In this document: positions 8,486-15,904 of the stretch, piece after piece
Numbering within the stretch: position 1 is the stretch's first letter
Layout of the letters: each line of letters begins with the position of its first letter
Origin: Kallotenue papyrolyticum
Lineage (GTDB): Bacteria > Chloroflexota > Chloroflexia > Chloroflexales > Kallotenuaceae
NCBI RefSeq assembly: GCF_000526415.1
Contig: NZ_JAGA01000002.1
Coordinates: 62,001-126,000, forward strand
Direction: 5' to 3'
DNA: 64,000 nt
The notes under the pieces: generated by a model
Seen by the model: the letters and a program-made list of their open reading frames with translations, nothing else
Database searches by the model: none
Told to the model about the DNA's origin: nothing
Program-made: the position numbers and the translations under genes

Positions 8486-9499
8486 ATGTCCAGCCGTATT
8501 GAGGTCTTCACCATCACCAGCCAGGTGCTCGCCGACAACCCGCTCGGCGATCCCGCGGTGCGCCGCCTGCCGGTGTATCTGCCGCCGGGCTACGACGATA
8601 CGCAGCGACGCTACCCGGTGATCTGGATGCTGGCCGGCTTCACCGGACGCGGCCAGATGCTGCTCAACGACAACCTGTGGACGCCCACGATCCAGCAGCA
8701 GCTCGACGCGCTGATCGCCGCCGGCATGCCGCCGGTGATCATGGCCCTGCCGGACTGCACCACACGCTACGGCGGCTCACAGTACATCAACTCCGCCGCC
8801 ACCGGTCGTTACGCCGATCACCTGATCGAGGAGCTGGTGCCGCTGGTGGATGCCCACCTACGCACGCTGCCCGCAGCCCGTCACCGCGCGGTGATGGGCA
8901 AATCCAGCGGCGGCTACGGCGCGCTGGTGCACGCCATGCGCCGGCCCGATGTCTTCAGCGCGGTGGCCTGTCACAGCGGCGATATGTACTTCGAGTACTG
9001 CTACCAGCCCGATTTTCCCAAGTTTCTCAACCGCATCGCGCGCAACAACAACGATCCGGCGGCCTTTTTCGAGGAATTTCTGGCCCGCAAGAAAAAGAGC
9101 GGCGCGGACTTCGCCGCGCTCAACGTGCTGGCGATGGCCGCCTGCTACTCGCCCAACCCGGCAGCGCCCGGCCTGCCGATCGACTTCCCCTTCGATCTAC
9201 GCACCGGCGAGCTGCGGCCGGAGGTCTGGACGCGCTGGCTGGAGCACGATCCGGTCAGGCTGGTGGAGCGCTACGCCGACAACCTGCGCCGGCTGCGGCT
9301 GATCTTCTTCGACTGCGGCACGCGCGACGAGTACCACCTGCACTACGGCGCGCGCATTCTGGCCGAGCGTCTGCGCGCCCTGGGCATCGCCTTCGAGCAC
9401 GAAGAGTTCGACGACGATCACCGCGGGACCTGGTACCGCTACGATGTGTCGCTGCCCAAACTCGCGGCGGCGATCAGCCCGGAGGGAGCCGAGCAATGA
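8486..9499 (+). CDS. Alpha/beta-hydrolase, putative esterase (EstA/EsteraseD-like)
   Basis: The 337-aa protein looks like a PF00756-type putative esterase. The nucleophile elbow G-K-S-S-G (residues 138-142, S140) is followed by GYGAL. An early YLPPGYDD segment and the oxyanion loop (LAGFTGRG) precede it. The later FFDCGTRDEYH segment and a DDHRGTW segment supply plausible catalytic Asp and His. No signal peptide is seen, so it is probably cytoplasmic. I start at ATG 8486 because AGGTGG lies just upstream and the extended -10 at 8452-8460 excludes earlier codons. The stop overlaps the next start (ATGA), and that next gene is also a hydrolase. Confidence 0.85.
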   Translation: MSSRIEVFTITSQVLADNPLGDPAVRRLPVYLPPGYDDTQRRYPVIWMLAGFTGRGQMLLNDNLWTPTIQQQLDALIAAGMPPVIMALPDCTTRYGGSQYINSAATGRYADHLIEELVPLVDAHLRTLPAARHRAVMGKSSGGYGALVHAMRRPDVFSAVACHSGDMYFEYCYQPDFPKFLNRIARNNNDPAAFFEEFLARKKKSGADFAALNVLAMAACYSPNPAAPGLPIDFPFDLRTGELRPEVWTRWLEHDPVRLVERYADNLRRLRLIFFDCGTRDEYHLHYGARILAERLRALGIAFEHEEFDDDHRGTWYRYDVSLPKLAAAISPEGAEQ

Positions 9500-10119
9500 T
9501 CTTCAGCACCGGCCAGACCATTCTGTTTATCGGCGACAGCATCACCGATGCGGGACGCCAGCACGCGCCGCCCTACGGCGACGGCTACGTCAGCCTGATC
9601 CAGGCCCTGCTCCAGGCGCGCTACCCGGAGCTGGGCCTGCGCGTGATCAACCGCGGCGTCAGCGGCGACACCACCCGCGAGTTGTTGGCGCGTTGGGAGC
9701 GCGATGCGCTGGCCGAGCAGCCCGACTGGCTGTCGCTGCTGATCGGCATCAACGATGTCTGGCGCAGCTTCGGCGCCAATCCGCACGCGGCGGTGCCGCT
9801 GCCGGAGTACGAGGCCAACCTGCGCAGCCTGCTGGGCAGCGCGCGCGAGCGGGGCGCGCGGCTAATCCTGATGACGCCGTACATGATCGAACCGGAGCGC
9901 AGCGTCCCCATGCGCCGCCAGATGGACTGGTACGGCGCGGTTGTGCGCCGGCTCGCCGCTGCGATGGAAGCTGTGCTGGTCGACACGCAGGCGGCCTTCG
10001 ACGCGGTGCTGCGCCACACCCCGCCGGAGGCCTGGGCCACTGATCAGATCCACCCCAACCGCGCCGGCCACGCCGTGATCGCGCTGGCCTGGCTGCGCGC
10101 GGTGGGCTTCAGCGTGTAG
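9496..10119 (+). CDS. SGNH/GDSL-family hydrolase
   Basis: The 207-aa protein has the SGNH blocks in order. Block I is FIGDSITDAG with nucleophile S15. Block II Gly lies in NRGVSGDTT. Block III is GIND with N86. Block V is DQIHPN with D183 and H186. These enzymes are esterases or lipases acting on acyl or acetyl groups; the substrate is not predictable. It overlaps the upstream esterase gene by 4 bp, so both are translated together. Its 3' end overlaps the convergent gene at 10109 by 11 bp. Confidence 0.88.
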   Translation: MIFSTGQTILFIGDSITDAGRQHAPPYGDGYVSLIQALLQARYPELGLRVINRGVSGDTTRELLARWERDALAEQPDWLSLLIGINDVWRSFGANPHAAVPLPEYEANLRSLLGSARERGARLILMTPYMIEPERSVPMRRQMDWYGAVVRRLAAAMEAVLVDTQAAFDAVLRHTPPEAWATDQIHPNRAGHAVIALAWLRAVGFSV

Positions 10120-10387
10120 CCGCCGGTGGCCGGCCCGCGTCGCAACGGACGGCGCGGCGCCCCGCGTCGGTGTGAAAAGTATAGCGCTGCCCGCCGTGTT
10201 CCAGCACCACGCGGTAGCCGGGCGTGATCACCTGCATGTACATCATGCCCGGCTGCGGACAGCCCAGGCTGCTGTCCGGCCACTCCACCGCCTCGGCGTC
10301 GATCACCTCGATCGCTTCCGGCCGGCAGCCCAGCGTGCCGGCCAGCATCTGCAGCGCCAGTTGCACTGCCGGCAGCTCGCGACTCAT
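10109..10387 (-). CDS. Small paralogue with WPDSSLGCPQPGMMY motif, cytoplasmic
   Basis: The 92-aa product lacks a signal peptide. Its core EAVEWPDSSLGCPQPG, followed by the YMQVITPGYR stretch, is shared almost exactly with the lipoprotein encoded 16 bp upstream. A second segment (YTFHTDAGRRAVRC) matches the partner's YEVHTD segment. I recall similar core motifs in hypothetical proteins of Chloroflexota and cyanobacteria, but no function. AAGGAG lies 7 nt before ATG 10387. The two conserved Cys (core and C-terminal) may form a disulfide in the exported paralogue. The function of this version is unknown. Confidence 0.75.
   Translation of the reverse strand: MSRELPAVQLALQMLAGTLGCRPEAIEVIDAEAVEWPDSSLGCPQPGMMYMQVITPGYRVVLEHGGQRYTFHTDAGRRAVRCDAGRPPAATR
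10211..10298. repeat. 88-bp intragenic repeat, copy 1
   Basis: The 88 bp match 10512-10599 at 86 positions in the same orientation. They encode the shared core of the two paralogous proteins. The flanking sequence of the two genes is much more diverged. Confidence 0.9.
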
Positions 10388-10403
10388 GACTGCGCTCCTT
10401 GCC

Positions 10404-10877
10404 TCAGGGCTGCCCCAGCTTCAGCGGCTGCCCGTCCTGGCACAGCACCACGTTCGACGCGTCGCGATCGGTATGCACCTCGTAGCGGCGCGTGCCGTCG
10501 CTCAGCTCCAGGCGGTAGCCAGGCGTGATCACCTGCATGTACATCATGCCCGGCTGCGGACAGCCCAGGCTGCTGTCGGGCCACTCCACCGCCTCGGCGC
10601 TGACCACCTGCCAGCGATCGGTCGCCACGCCGACCTGGTTCGACAGCGCAGTCAGCACCTGCTGCACCACCGCCGGATCAACCTCGCCCAGGTTCATGCC
10701 CGGCGAGGCTTGCGGCGCGGGCGACTCCACCGCTGCGGGCGAAGGCGCGGGCGAGGCCGCCGCGCTGGGCGAAGCCTGCGGCGTCGTGCCCGCCCCCGAC
10801 GTACCCGGCGCCGCAGCACCGCCGCAGGCGCTTAGCGTCAGAACCAGCAGTGCCAAAGACCATCTGCGCATCTGCAT
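10404..10877 (-). CDS. Lipoprotein with Pro/Ala-rich linker and WPDSSLGCPQPG domain
   Basis: The 157-aa precursor begins MQMRRWSLALLVLTLSACGG, a clear type II signal peptide with lipobox LSAC, so C18 should be lipidated. A low-complexity Ala/Pro/Ser linker follows (roughly residues 22-65). The C-terminal domain carries the core also found in the 10109-10387 gene. ATG 10877 is chosen because AAGGAG lies 6 nt upstream; codons further upstream would destroy the signal peptide. It is probably anchored on the outer face of the cytoplasmic membrane. I assign no enzymatic function. Confidence 0.85.
   Translation of the reverse strand: MQMRRWSLALLVLTLSACGGAAAPGTSGAGTTPQASPSAAASPAPSPAAVESPAPQASPGMNLGEVDPAVVQQVLTALSNQVGVATDRWQVVSAEAVEWPDSSLGCPQPGMMYMQVITPGYRLELSDGTRRYEVHTDRDASNVVLCQDGQPLKLGQP
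10512..10599. repeat. 88-bp intragenic repeat, copy 2
   Basis: Second copy of the 88-bp repeat at 10211-10298, offset by 301 bp, with two mismatches by eye. It lies in the lipoprotein gene. Confidence 0.9.
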
Positions 10878-10947
10878 AGGCAACTCCTTCGTCGATCCGC
10901 AAGACGCCGCCGCGCGACAAATAGTTCCACGCCGCGCCGATGTGCGG

Positions 10948-10953
10948 TACAAT
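10948..10953 (+). promoter_or_regulatory. -10 element TACAAT 8 bp before a start codon (leaderless transcript likely)
   Basis: TACAAT ends only 8 bp before ATG 10962, so the transcript should begin at or within two bases of the start codon. No Shine-Dalgarno sequence is present, and the -35 region is weak. Confidence 0.5.
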
Positions 10954-10961
10954 CAGCGGCG

Positions 10962-11738
10962 ATGTTGGAGATCGCCATCGCCATTGCGCGCGAAGCCGGC
11001 GCCCTGCTGCGCGACGGCTTCCGGCGCGAACGAACGTATCGCTTCAAGAGTCGTGCCGAGCTTGTTACCGCCATGGACCGTGCCAGCGAGCAGCTGATCG
11101 TTGAACGGCTGGCCGCCCACTTTCCGGACCACACCATCATCGCCGAGGAGGGCAGCCGCTACGCGGGCTCGCCGCGCGCCGTGTGGCTGGTCGATCCGCT
11201 GGACGGCACCAACAACTATGCGCGTGGCATCGCCTACTGGGCCGTCTCGCTGGCGCTGCTGCTGGACGAACGTCCAGTGCTGGGGGTCGTCTATGATCCG
11301 ATCCACGACGAGTGCTTCACCGCCGAGGCCGAAGGACCCGCGCTGCTCAACGGCACGCCGCTGCACGTCTCGGCGTGCGCCGACCTTAGCCAGGCACAAC
11401 TTTCGACCGGCTTTCCCTACCGCCGTTGGGAGCACGGCGACACCAATCTGCCGGAGGTTGCGGCTATGGTGATGGCCTGCCAGGATCTCCGACGGATGGG
11501 CGCGGCCGCGCTGGATCTCTGCGCCGTGGCTGCCGGGCGCAGCGAGGGACACTGGGAGCTGCGCATCGCCCCCTGGGACGGCGCGGCGGGCGCGCTGATC
11601 GTCCAGCGCGCCGGCGGCATGGTGACCGACCTGACGGGCGCGGCCTACACGCCCTGGCAACCGCCGATCGTTGCCAGCAATGGCCTGATCCACGACGCGC
11701 TGCTTCAGATTCTGGGCGCTGCGAGGAATGCGTCATGA
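10962..11738 (+). CDS. Inositol monophosphatase family protein
   Basis: The 258-aa protein shows the full metal-binding set of the lithium-sensitive phosphatase family: E62/E63 in AEEG, D78 and D81 in DPLDGTNN, and D206 in PWDGAAGAL. It could be an inositol-1-phosphatase (SuhB-like), a bifunctional fructose bisphosphatase or a related sugar phosphatase; sequence alone does not decide. No Shine-Dalgarno is seen, and a -10 box 8 bp upstream predicts a leaderless mRNA. The stop overlaps the next start (ATGA), coupling it to the radical SAM gene. Confidence 0.88.
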   Translation: MLEIAIAIAREAGALLRDGFRRERTYRFKSRAELVTAMDRASEQLIVERLAAHFPDHTIIAEEGSRYAGSPRAVWLVDPLDGTNNYARGIAYWAVSLALLLDERPVLGVVYDPIHDECFTAEAEGPALLNGTPLHVSACADLSQAQLSTGFPYRRWEHGDTNLPEVAAMVMACQDLRRMGAAALDLCAVAAGRSEGHWELRIAPWDGAAGALIVQRAGGMVTDLTGAAYTPWQPPIVASNGLIHDALLQILGAARNAS

Positions 11739-12835
11739 CCATCTATGTCGAAGAACGGCTGCCGGGACCGGCGCTCAGTCCGCGCCGGCCCATGCCCAAC
11801 GAGCTGTTTCTCTCCAACTACCTGCTGGCAACCTATGGTGGGTGCGAGTTCGCCTGTCCCTACTGCGACCTGGCGATCACCACCACCCGCCCGCTGGGCG
11901 AGACCACCCATGTGTATGTGGACGTGCCGGAGCGCCTCGATCGCGAGCTGGACGAGGTGGATGAGGGCGATGTCGTCGGGCTGATCCTGAGCGAACCCTA
12001 CCAGCCCGCCGAGCGCGAGCATCGCATCACCCGGCGCACCCTGCAGGTCCTGGCATCGCTGGGCCAGCCCACCGTGATCCTCACCAAAAGCCCGACGGTA
12101 CTCGACGATCTGCGCCTGCTGGAGGTGATCCATGAGCGTGGGTTGTGCGTGGTGATCTTCACCCTCCCGACGGTTGACCCCCACCTCAGCGCACGCATCG
12201 AAGGCCGCGCACCGGCGCCGCAATTGCGCCTAGAAGCGGCCCAGGTGCTGCACCGCGCCGGGATTCCGGTCGGCTTCGCCATGATCCCGATCATCCCCTA
12301 CGTCACGGACGCCACCAACCATCTGGCACGCACGCTCAACAAAATCGCAGCGACCGGCGCCGAGTTTGTGGTGTGGGAGTACCTGGGCATTCCCAACGAA
12401 CGTCATCGCGAGCGCATCGACGACCTGCTAAGTCAGATCGTGCGTATTCCGGCCTCGTTCTACCGCGAGATCTACGGCGCCAAGCCCTACCCTGGCCTGG
12501 ACTACCGGCGCCGTCTGGATCAGGAGCTGATTCGGCGCTGCGATATGCTGGGTCTGGATGTGCGCGTGCCGCACCGCGTGTACCACCGGCGCATCGCGCT
12601 CAGCAACGAGATCGCCCTGCTGCTACGCCATCAGGCCTTCCGCGACGCCGCGCAGGGACGCGACCACCTCGCGGCGCTGCACCGCTCGCTGGCCGAGGCC
12701 GCCTACCTGGGTCGCTTCGACCAGGTGCGCCTGATGCAAAGCCCGCTCTGGCCAACGATCGACAGCCTGCTCCACCCACGCCCACCGGCCGACGATGCAG
12801 CCGAGGAGGCCACTACGGCGCCCGATGCAACCTGA
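11735..12835 (+). CDS. Radical SAM protein, SplB/DNA-repair-photolyase-like
   Basis: The 366-aa protein carries C37-x3-C41-x2-C44 (GGCEFACPYC), the 4Fe-4S cluster motif of radical SAM enzymes. The family resemblance is to the SplB-like group (often annotated Rv2578c-like or 'DNA repair photolyase'). This rests on the YGGCEFACPYC context and a following TKSP strand motif. No photolyase-type FAD or antenna domain is present. GAGGA lies 8 nt before ATG 11735, which overlaps the upstream stop. The C-terminal tail is Ala/Asp/Glu-rich. The substrate is unknown; a role in DNA repair is not demonstrated. Confidence 0.8.
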   Translation: MTIYVEERLPGPALSPRRPMPNELFLSNYLLATYGGCEFACPYCDLAITTTRPLGETTHVYVDVPERLDRELDEVDEGDVVGLILSEPYQPAEREHRITRRTLQVLASLGQPTVILTKSPTVLDDLRLLEVIHERGLCVVIFTLPTVDPHLSARIEGRAPAPQLRLEAAQVLHRAGIPVGFAMIPIIPYVTDATNHLARTLNKIAATGAEFVVWEYLGIPNERHRERIDDLLSQIVRIPASFYREIYGAKPYPGLDYRRRLDQELIRRCDMLGLDVRVPHRVYHRRIALSNEIALLLRHQAFRDAAQGRDHLAALHRSLAEAAYLGRFDQVRLMQSPLWPTIDSLLHPRPPADDAAEEATTAPDAT

Positions 12836-12903
12836 GCCCGTGCGCTCGGCACAGATGCTGAGGAGCAGCGGTCATCGTGCGGCGACCATCGTCGGCAGAC
12901 GGG

Positions 12904-12932
12904 TAGACAAACGCGCCGCGATGGCGTATAAT
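12904..12932 (+). promoter_or_regulatory. SigA-type promoter of greA
   Basis: TAGACA (12904-12909) and a perfect TATAAT (12927-12932) are separated by 17 bp. Transcription should start near 12939, giving a leader of about 105 nt before the greA ATG. Confidence 0.8.
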
Positions 12933-12961
12933 ATCCGGTGTGGTGGGGATCCCCTGCCGCC

Positions 12962-12985
12962 GATGCCTCATGTATGTGAGGCATC
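12962..12985 (+). other. Perfect 9-bp hairpin in the greA leader
   Basis: GATGCCTCA and TGAGGCATC pair around a 6-nt loop. It precedes a second, terminator-like hairpin at 12997-13027 in the same leader. Confidence 0.6.
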
Positions 12986-12996
12986 TTGCTTGAAGG

Positions 12997-13027
12997 CTGG
13001 GAGTGTACGCTCTCAGTTCAATTTTTT
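12997..13027 (+). terminator. Possible attenuator in the greA leader
   Basis: CTGGGAG (12997-13003) pairs with CTCTCAG (13010-13016), with one GU pair. It is followed by TTCAATTTTTT, including six T in a row. It ends 16 nt before the greA start codon, so it could terminate a fraction of transcripts. Confidence 0.55.
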
Positions 13028-13043
13028 GTACCGAGGACGACGG

Positions 13044-13526
13044 ATGATCGACAAGCCCGTGTATCTGACCCGCGAAGGCAAGGAAAAGCTCGAAGAAGAG
13101 CTGAAGCGCCGCATCGAAATCGAACGGCCTGCTATTGCCGAGCGCATCAAACAGGCCAAAGACCTGGGCGACCTGTCCGAAAACTCGGAGTATGACGCAG
13201 CCAAAAACGAGCAGGCCTTCAACGAAGGGCGCATCCGCGAGCTCCAGTACATGCTCAACCACGCCCAGATCATCGAGGAGAGCAACGGCAGCAAGGTCGT
13301 CCGTATCGGTTCAACGGTGACTGTCCGCTACGAAGACGGCGAAGAAGCCACCTACACCATCGTCGGCTCGTCGGAAGCCAAACCCTCGGAAGGCCGCATC
13401 AGCAACGAATCGCCGATGGGCAAGGCCCTGCTGGGACGCGGCCTCAAAGCCAAAATTGAATACACGGTCCCAACGCGCGACGGCAAGAACCACACCGAAA
13501 AGCTGACGATCGTCAAGATCAAATAA
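13044..13526 (+). CDS. greA: Transcription elongation factor GreA
   Basis: The 160-aa protein has the expected GreA length and layout. An N-terminal coiled coil includes the DLSENSEYDAAK tip segment with the acidic residues that enter the polymerase secondary channel. An FKBP-like C-terminal domain ends in KLTIVKIK. It stimulates cleavage of backtracked RNA by RNA polymerase. ATG 13044 follows GAGGA with a 6-nt spacer. A strong promoter, two leader hairpins and a downstream terminator make it a single-gene transcription unit with some read-through to lysS. Confidence 0.95.
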   Translation: MIDKPVYLTREGKEKLEEELKRRIEIERPAIAERIKQAKDLGDLSENSEYDAAKNEQAFNEGRIRELQYMLNHAQIIEESNGSKVVRIGSTVTVRYEDGEEATYTIVGSSEAKPSEGRISNESPMGKALLGRGLKAKIEYTVPTRDGKNHTEKLTIVKIK

Positions 13527-13547
13527 ACAGTTCCCGGTTGATCAGGT

Positions 13548-13591
13548 GGAGCAAAGGTCACGTCGCGGAGGCTGGCCTTTGCTCCTTTGTT
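13548..13591 (+). terminator. Intrinsic terminator after greA
   Basis: GGAGCAAAGG (13548-13557) and CCTTTGCTCC (13576-13585) form a perfect 10-bp stem, followed by TTTGTT. The 18-nt loop is large but can pair partly. Confidence 0.7.
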
Positions 13592-13637
13592 ATGCCCTCG
13601 CTGTGCGGCGTCGGCACGGCGAGACACCGGAGCAGAC

Positions 13638-15110
13638 ATGGAACTGAACGAGCTGCAACAAGCACGTTTGGAGAAGCTGGAACGCCTGCGCGCCGCCGGC
13701 ATCGATCCCTACCCGCCCCGCAGCACCCGCACGCATACGGCGCGTCAGGTGCTGGACGCCTTCGAAACCCTGGCCGCGACGCAGCAGCCGGTAGCCATTG
13801 CCGGGCGCATGCTGCTGCGCCGCGTCTTCGGCGGCTCGACCTTCGCCCACCTGGCCGATGAGAGCGGCCGCATCCAGATCTTTCTCAGCAAAAAGGATCT
13901 GGATGCCGCGCAGTACAAGCTGTTCGTGGACGCCACCGACCTGGGCGATATCATCGGTGTGCAGGGCTACGCCTTCCGCACCAAAACCGGCGAGCCGTCG
14001 ATCTTTGTGCAGCAGTGGCAGATGCTGGCCAAGGCGCTCAACCCGCTGCCGGAGAAGCACGCCGGCCTGACCGACTACGAAACCCGCCTGCGCCAGCGCT
14101 ATCTGGACCTGATCGTCAACGAGGATGTGCGCGAGACCTTCCGCAAACGCGCGCGCCTGATCGGCACACTGCGGCAGTTCATGGACGAGCGCGGCTTCAT
14201 CGAGGTCGAAACGCCGATCCTGCAGCCGATCTACGGCGGCGCGGCGGCGCGGCCCTTTGTCACCCACCACAATCAGCTCCATCAGGATCTCTACCTGCGC
14301 ATCGCGCCGGAGCTGTACCTGAAGCGCCTGATCGTCGGCGGCTTCGAGCGCGTGTACGAGATCGGCAAAGCCTTCCGCAACGAGGGCGTGGACCGCTTCC
14401 ACAACCCCGAGTTCACCATCTTCGAGTGCTACCAGGCCTACGCCGACTACCACGCCATGATGGAGCTGACCGAGCAACTGGTGCTACGTCTCGCCCGCGA
14501 GCTGGTGGGCAGCACGCAGGTGACCTTCGCCGGCCACACCGTCGATGTGACTCCGCCCTGGCCGCGCATTCCCATGCGCCAGGCAATCCAGGAGCGCACC
14601 GGCATCGACATCGTCGCGGCCAACACACTCGAAGCGCTGCGCGCGGCGATCCGCGAGCGCGGACTGCAGGTCGATCCGCAGCCGACCTGGGCCAAGCTGG
14701 TAGACGAGCTGCTCAAGACCTATGTACGGCCGACGTTGATCGCGCCGTGCTTCATCATCGACTATCCGCAGCCGCTGTCGCCGCTGGCCAAGCGCAAGCC
14801 GGACGATCCAGCCTTTGTCGAGCGCTTCCAGCCGTTCATCTTCGGCTCGGAGATCGGCAACGCCTTCACCGAACTGAACGATCCGCTGGATCAGGAGCAG
14901 CGCTTCATCGAGCAGGGCCGCGCCGCTGCCGCCGGTGATGACGAGGCCATGCAGATGGATCTGGATTTCCTGAACGCGCTGATGACCGGCATGCCACCCA
15001 CCGGCGGGCTGGGCCTGGGCATCGATCGCCTGACGATGATCTTCACTGGCCGCGAAACGATCCGCGAGGTGATCCTCTTCCCGCACCTGCGCCGCGTCGA
15101 AGAGACCTAG
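13638..15110 (+). CDS. lysS: Lysyl-tRNA synthetase, class II
   Basis: The 490-aa protein has the class II layout: an N-terminal OB-fold anticodon-binding domain (about residues 55-150) and a catalytic domain. Motif 1 is near [11 protein letters not shown], motif 2 near [13 protein letters not shown] followed by HNPEFT, and motif 3 near [11 protein letters not shown]. It charges tRNA-Lys with lysine. ATG 13638 follows GGAG with a 5-nt spacer. It lies after the greA terminator, and no separate promoter is obvious. Length and motifs are normal. Confidence 0.96.
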   Translation: MELNELQQARLEKLERLRAAGIDPYPPRSTRTHTARQVLDAFETLAATQQPVAIAGRMLLRRVFGGSTFAHLADESGRIQIFLSKKDLDAAQYKLFVDATDLGDIIGVQGYAFRTKTGEPSIFVQQWQMLAKALNPLPEKHAGLTDYETRLRQRYLDLIVNEDVRETFRKRARLIGTLRQFMDERGFIEVETPILQPIYGGAAARPFVTHHNQLHQDLYLRIAPELYLKRLIVGGFERVYEIGKAFRNEGVDRFHNPEFTIFECYQAYADYHAMMELTEQLVLRLARELVGSTQVTFAGHTVDVTPPWPRIPMRQAIQERTGIDIVAANTLEALRAAIRERGLQVDPQPTWAKLVDELLKTYVRPTLIAPCFIIDYPQPLSPLAKRKPDDPAFVERFQPFIFGSEIGNAFTELNDPLDQEQRFIEQGRAAAAGDDEAMQMDLDFLNALMTGMPPTGGLGLGIDRLTMIFTGRETIREVILFPHLRRVEET

Positions 15111-15116
15111 GCGGGC

Positions 15117-15145
15117 CTGACGTCGCGGCGATCTTCTGGTATGCT
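15117..15145 (+). promoter_or_regulatory. Promoter of the antitoxin/Doc-like pair
   Basis: CTGACG (15117-15122) and TATGCT (15140-15145) are separated by 17 bp, immediately after the lysS stop. The in-frame ATG codons at 15141 and 15150 lie in or at this -10, so ATG 15174 is the start. Confidence 0.55.
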
Positions 15146-15173
15146 ACTCATGACCAGCAAGGAACGAGAGTCT

Positions 15174-15389
15174 ATGCCGAAAACCTTGGTGATCGAACGC
15201 GACAACCTGCCACAGGTCGTGCAGGGCTGGCTGCGCGCCATTGGCCTGGCCGACGACGAGCAGGTTGAGCTGGTGTTTACCGAGCGCGAGGTGCTGCTGC
15301 GCCGGCCAAGCGACCCGAAGCTGCGCGAATGGGCGCGCCAGACGGTCGATGAGTACGATAAGGCCTTCCGACGCATCATCGGGCTGTAG
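15174..15389 (+). CDS. Small AbrB/SpoVT-like putative antitoxin
   Basis: The 71-aa product begins MPKTLVIERDNLPQVVQGW. It contains a segment (ADDEQVELVFTEREVLLRRP) that looks like a swapped-hairpin AbrB/MazE-type DNA-binding fold, then an acidic-basic helical tail. This assignment is by fold-like pattern and by context: a Doc-related gene starts 41 bp downstream on the same strand, the usual antitoxin-first order. The start at 15174 is supported by AAGGAA upstream and by the promoter position. Other candidates are a stand-alone regulator or an unrelated small protein. Confidence 0.6.
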   Translation: MPKTLVIERDNLPQVVQGWLRAIGLADDEQVELVFTEREVLLRRPSDPKLREWARQTVDEYDKAFRRIIGL

Positions 15390-15430
15390 GGCACGCACCT
15401 GGAGCCACGCGCTCCAGACGTGAGTCAGGC

Positions 15431-15847
15431 ATGCGCTATCTCACCCTGGACGAATTACTGGACCTGCACACCTTCGCCGTGCTGCGCTATGGCGGTCGCC
15501 TGGGCATCAAAAGCCAGGATCAGCTGCGCAGCGCGCTGCAGGCGCCGCAGCAGGTGATCTTCGGCGAGGAGCTCTACCCCGATCTGGCCAGCAAGGCAGC
15601 GGTGCTGGGCTTTCAGATCCTCAAGAACCGGCCCTTTCTGGCCGGCAACGAGATCACAGCCCTGCTGGCGATGCTGCGTCTGCTGGAGCTCAACGGCGTG
15701 CGCCTGCCGGCGCCGACGGTCGAACAACTGGCCGATGAGGTACGCGCGGTGCTGCTGTCCCGGCGCGATCGCGTCGGCCTGACCGATTGGCTGCGCGAAC
15801 ACCTGCCCGCCGGCACGGCGTCCGAAACCTGGCCCGAGACCCCCTGA
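15431..15847 (+). CDS. Doc (death-on-curing)-like protein with a degenerate catalytic motif
   Basis: The 138-aa protein has the Doc fold pattern: YLTLDELLDLHTFAVLRYGG at the start, then QLRSALQAPQQVIFGEELYPDLASKAAVLGFQILKN. In Doc/Fic proteins the next segment is HxFxDGNKRTA. Here it reads RPFLAGNEITA: His to Arg, Asp to Ala, Lys to Glu and Arg to Ile, with Phe, Gly, Asn and Thr kept. The residues needed for phosphate transfer are therefore gone. The reading frame is intact and codon use is normal, so this is not obviously a pseudogene. It pairs with the small upstream gene. Confidence 0.75.
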   Translation: MRYLTLDELLDLHTFAVLRYGGRLGIKSQDQLRSALQAPQQVIFGEELYPDLASKAAVLGFQILKNRPFLAGNEITALLAMLRLLELNGVRLPAPTVEQLADEVRAVLLSRRDRVGLTDWLREHLPAGTASETWPETP

Positions 15848-15855
15848 ACAGCAAA

Positions 15856-15880
15856 CAGGCGCGCCCCGGCGGCGCGCCTG
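15856..15880 (-). terminator. Hairpin between convergent genes
   Basis: CAGGCGCGCC (15856-15865) and GGCGCGCCTG (15871-15880) form a perfect 10-bp stem with a 5-nt loop. On the minus strand TTTGCTGTT follows, so it should terminate the polyprenyl synthase transcript and may act on both strands. Confidence 0.65.
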
Positions 15881-15904
15881 AACGTTGGTGGGCTGCCTGG
15901 GTGC

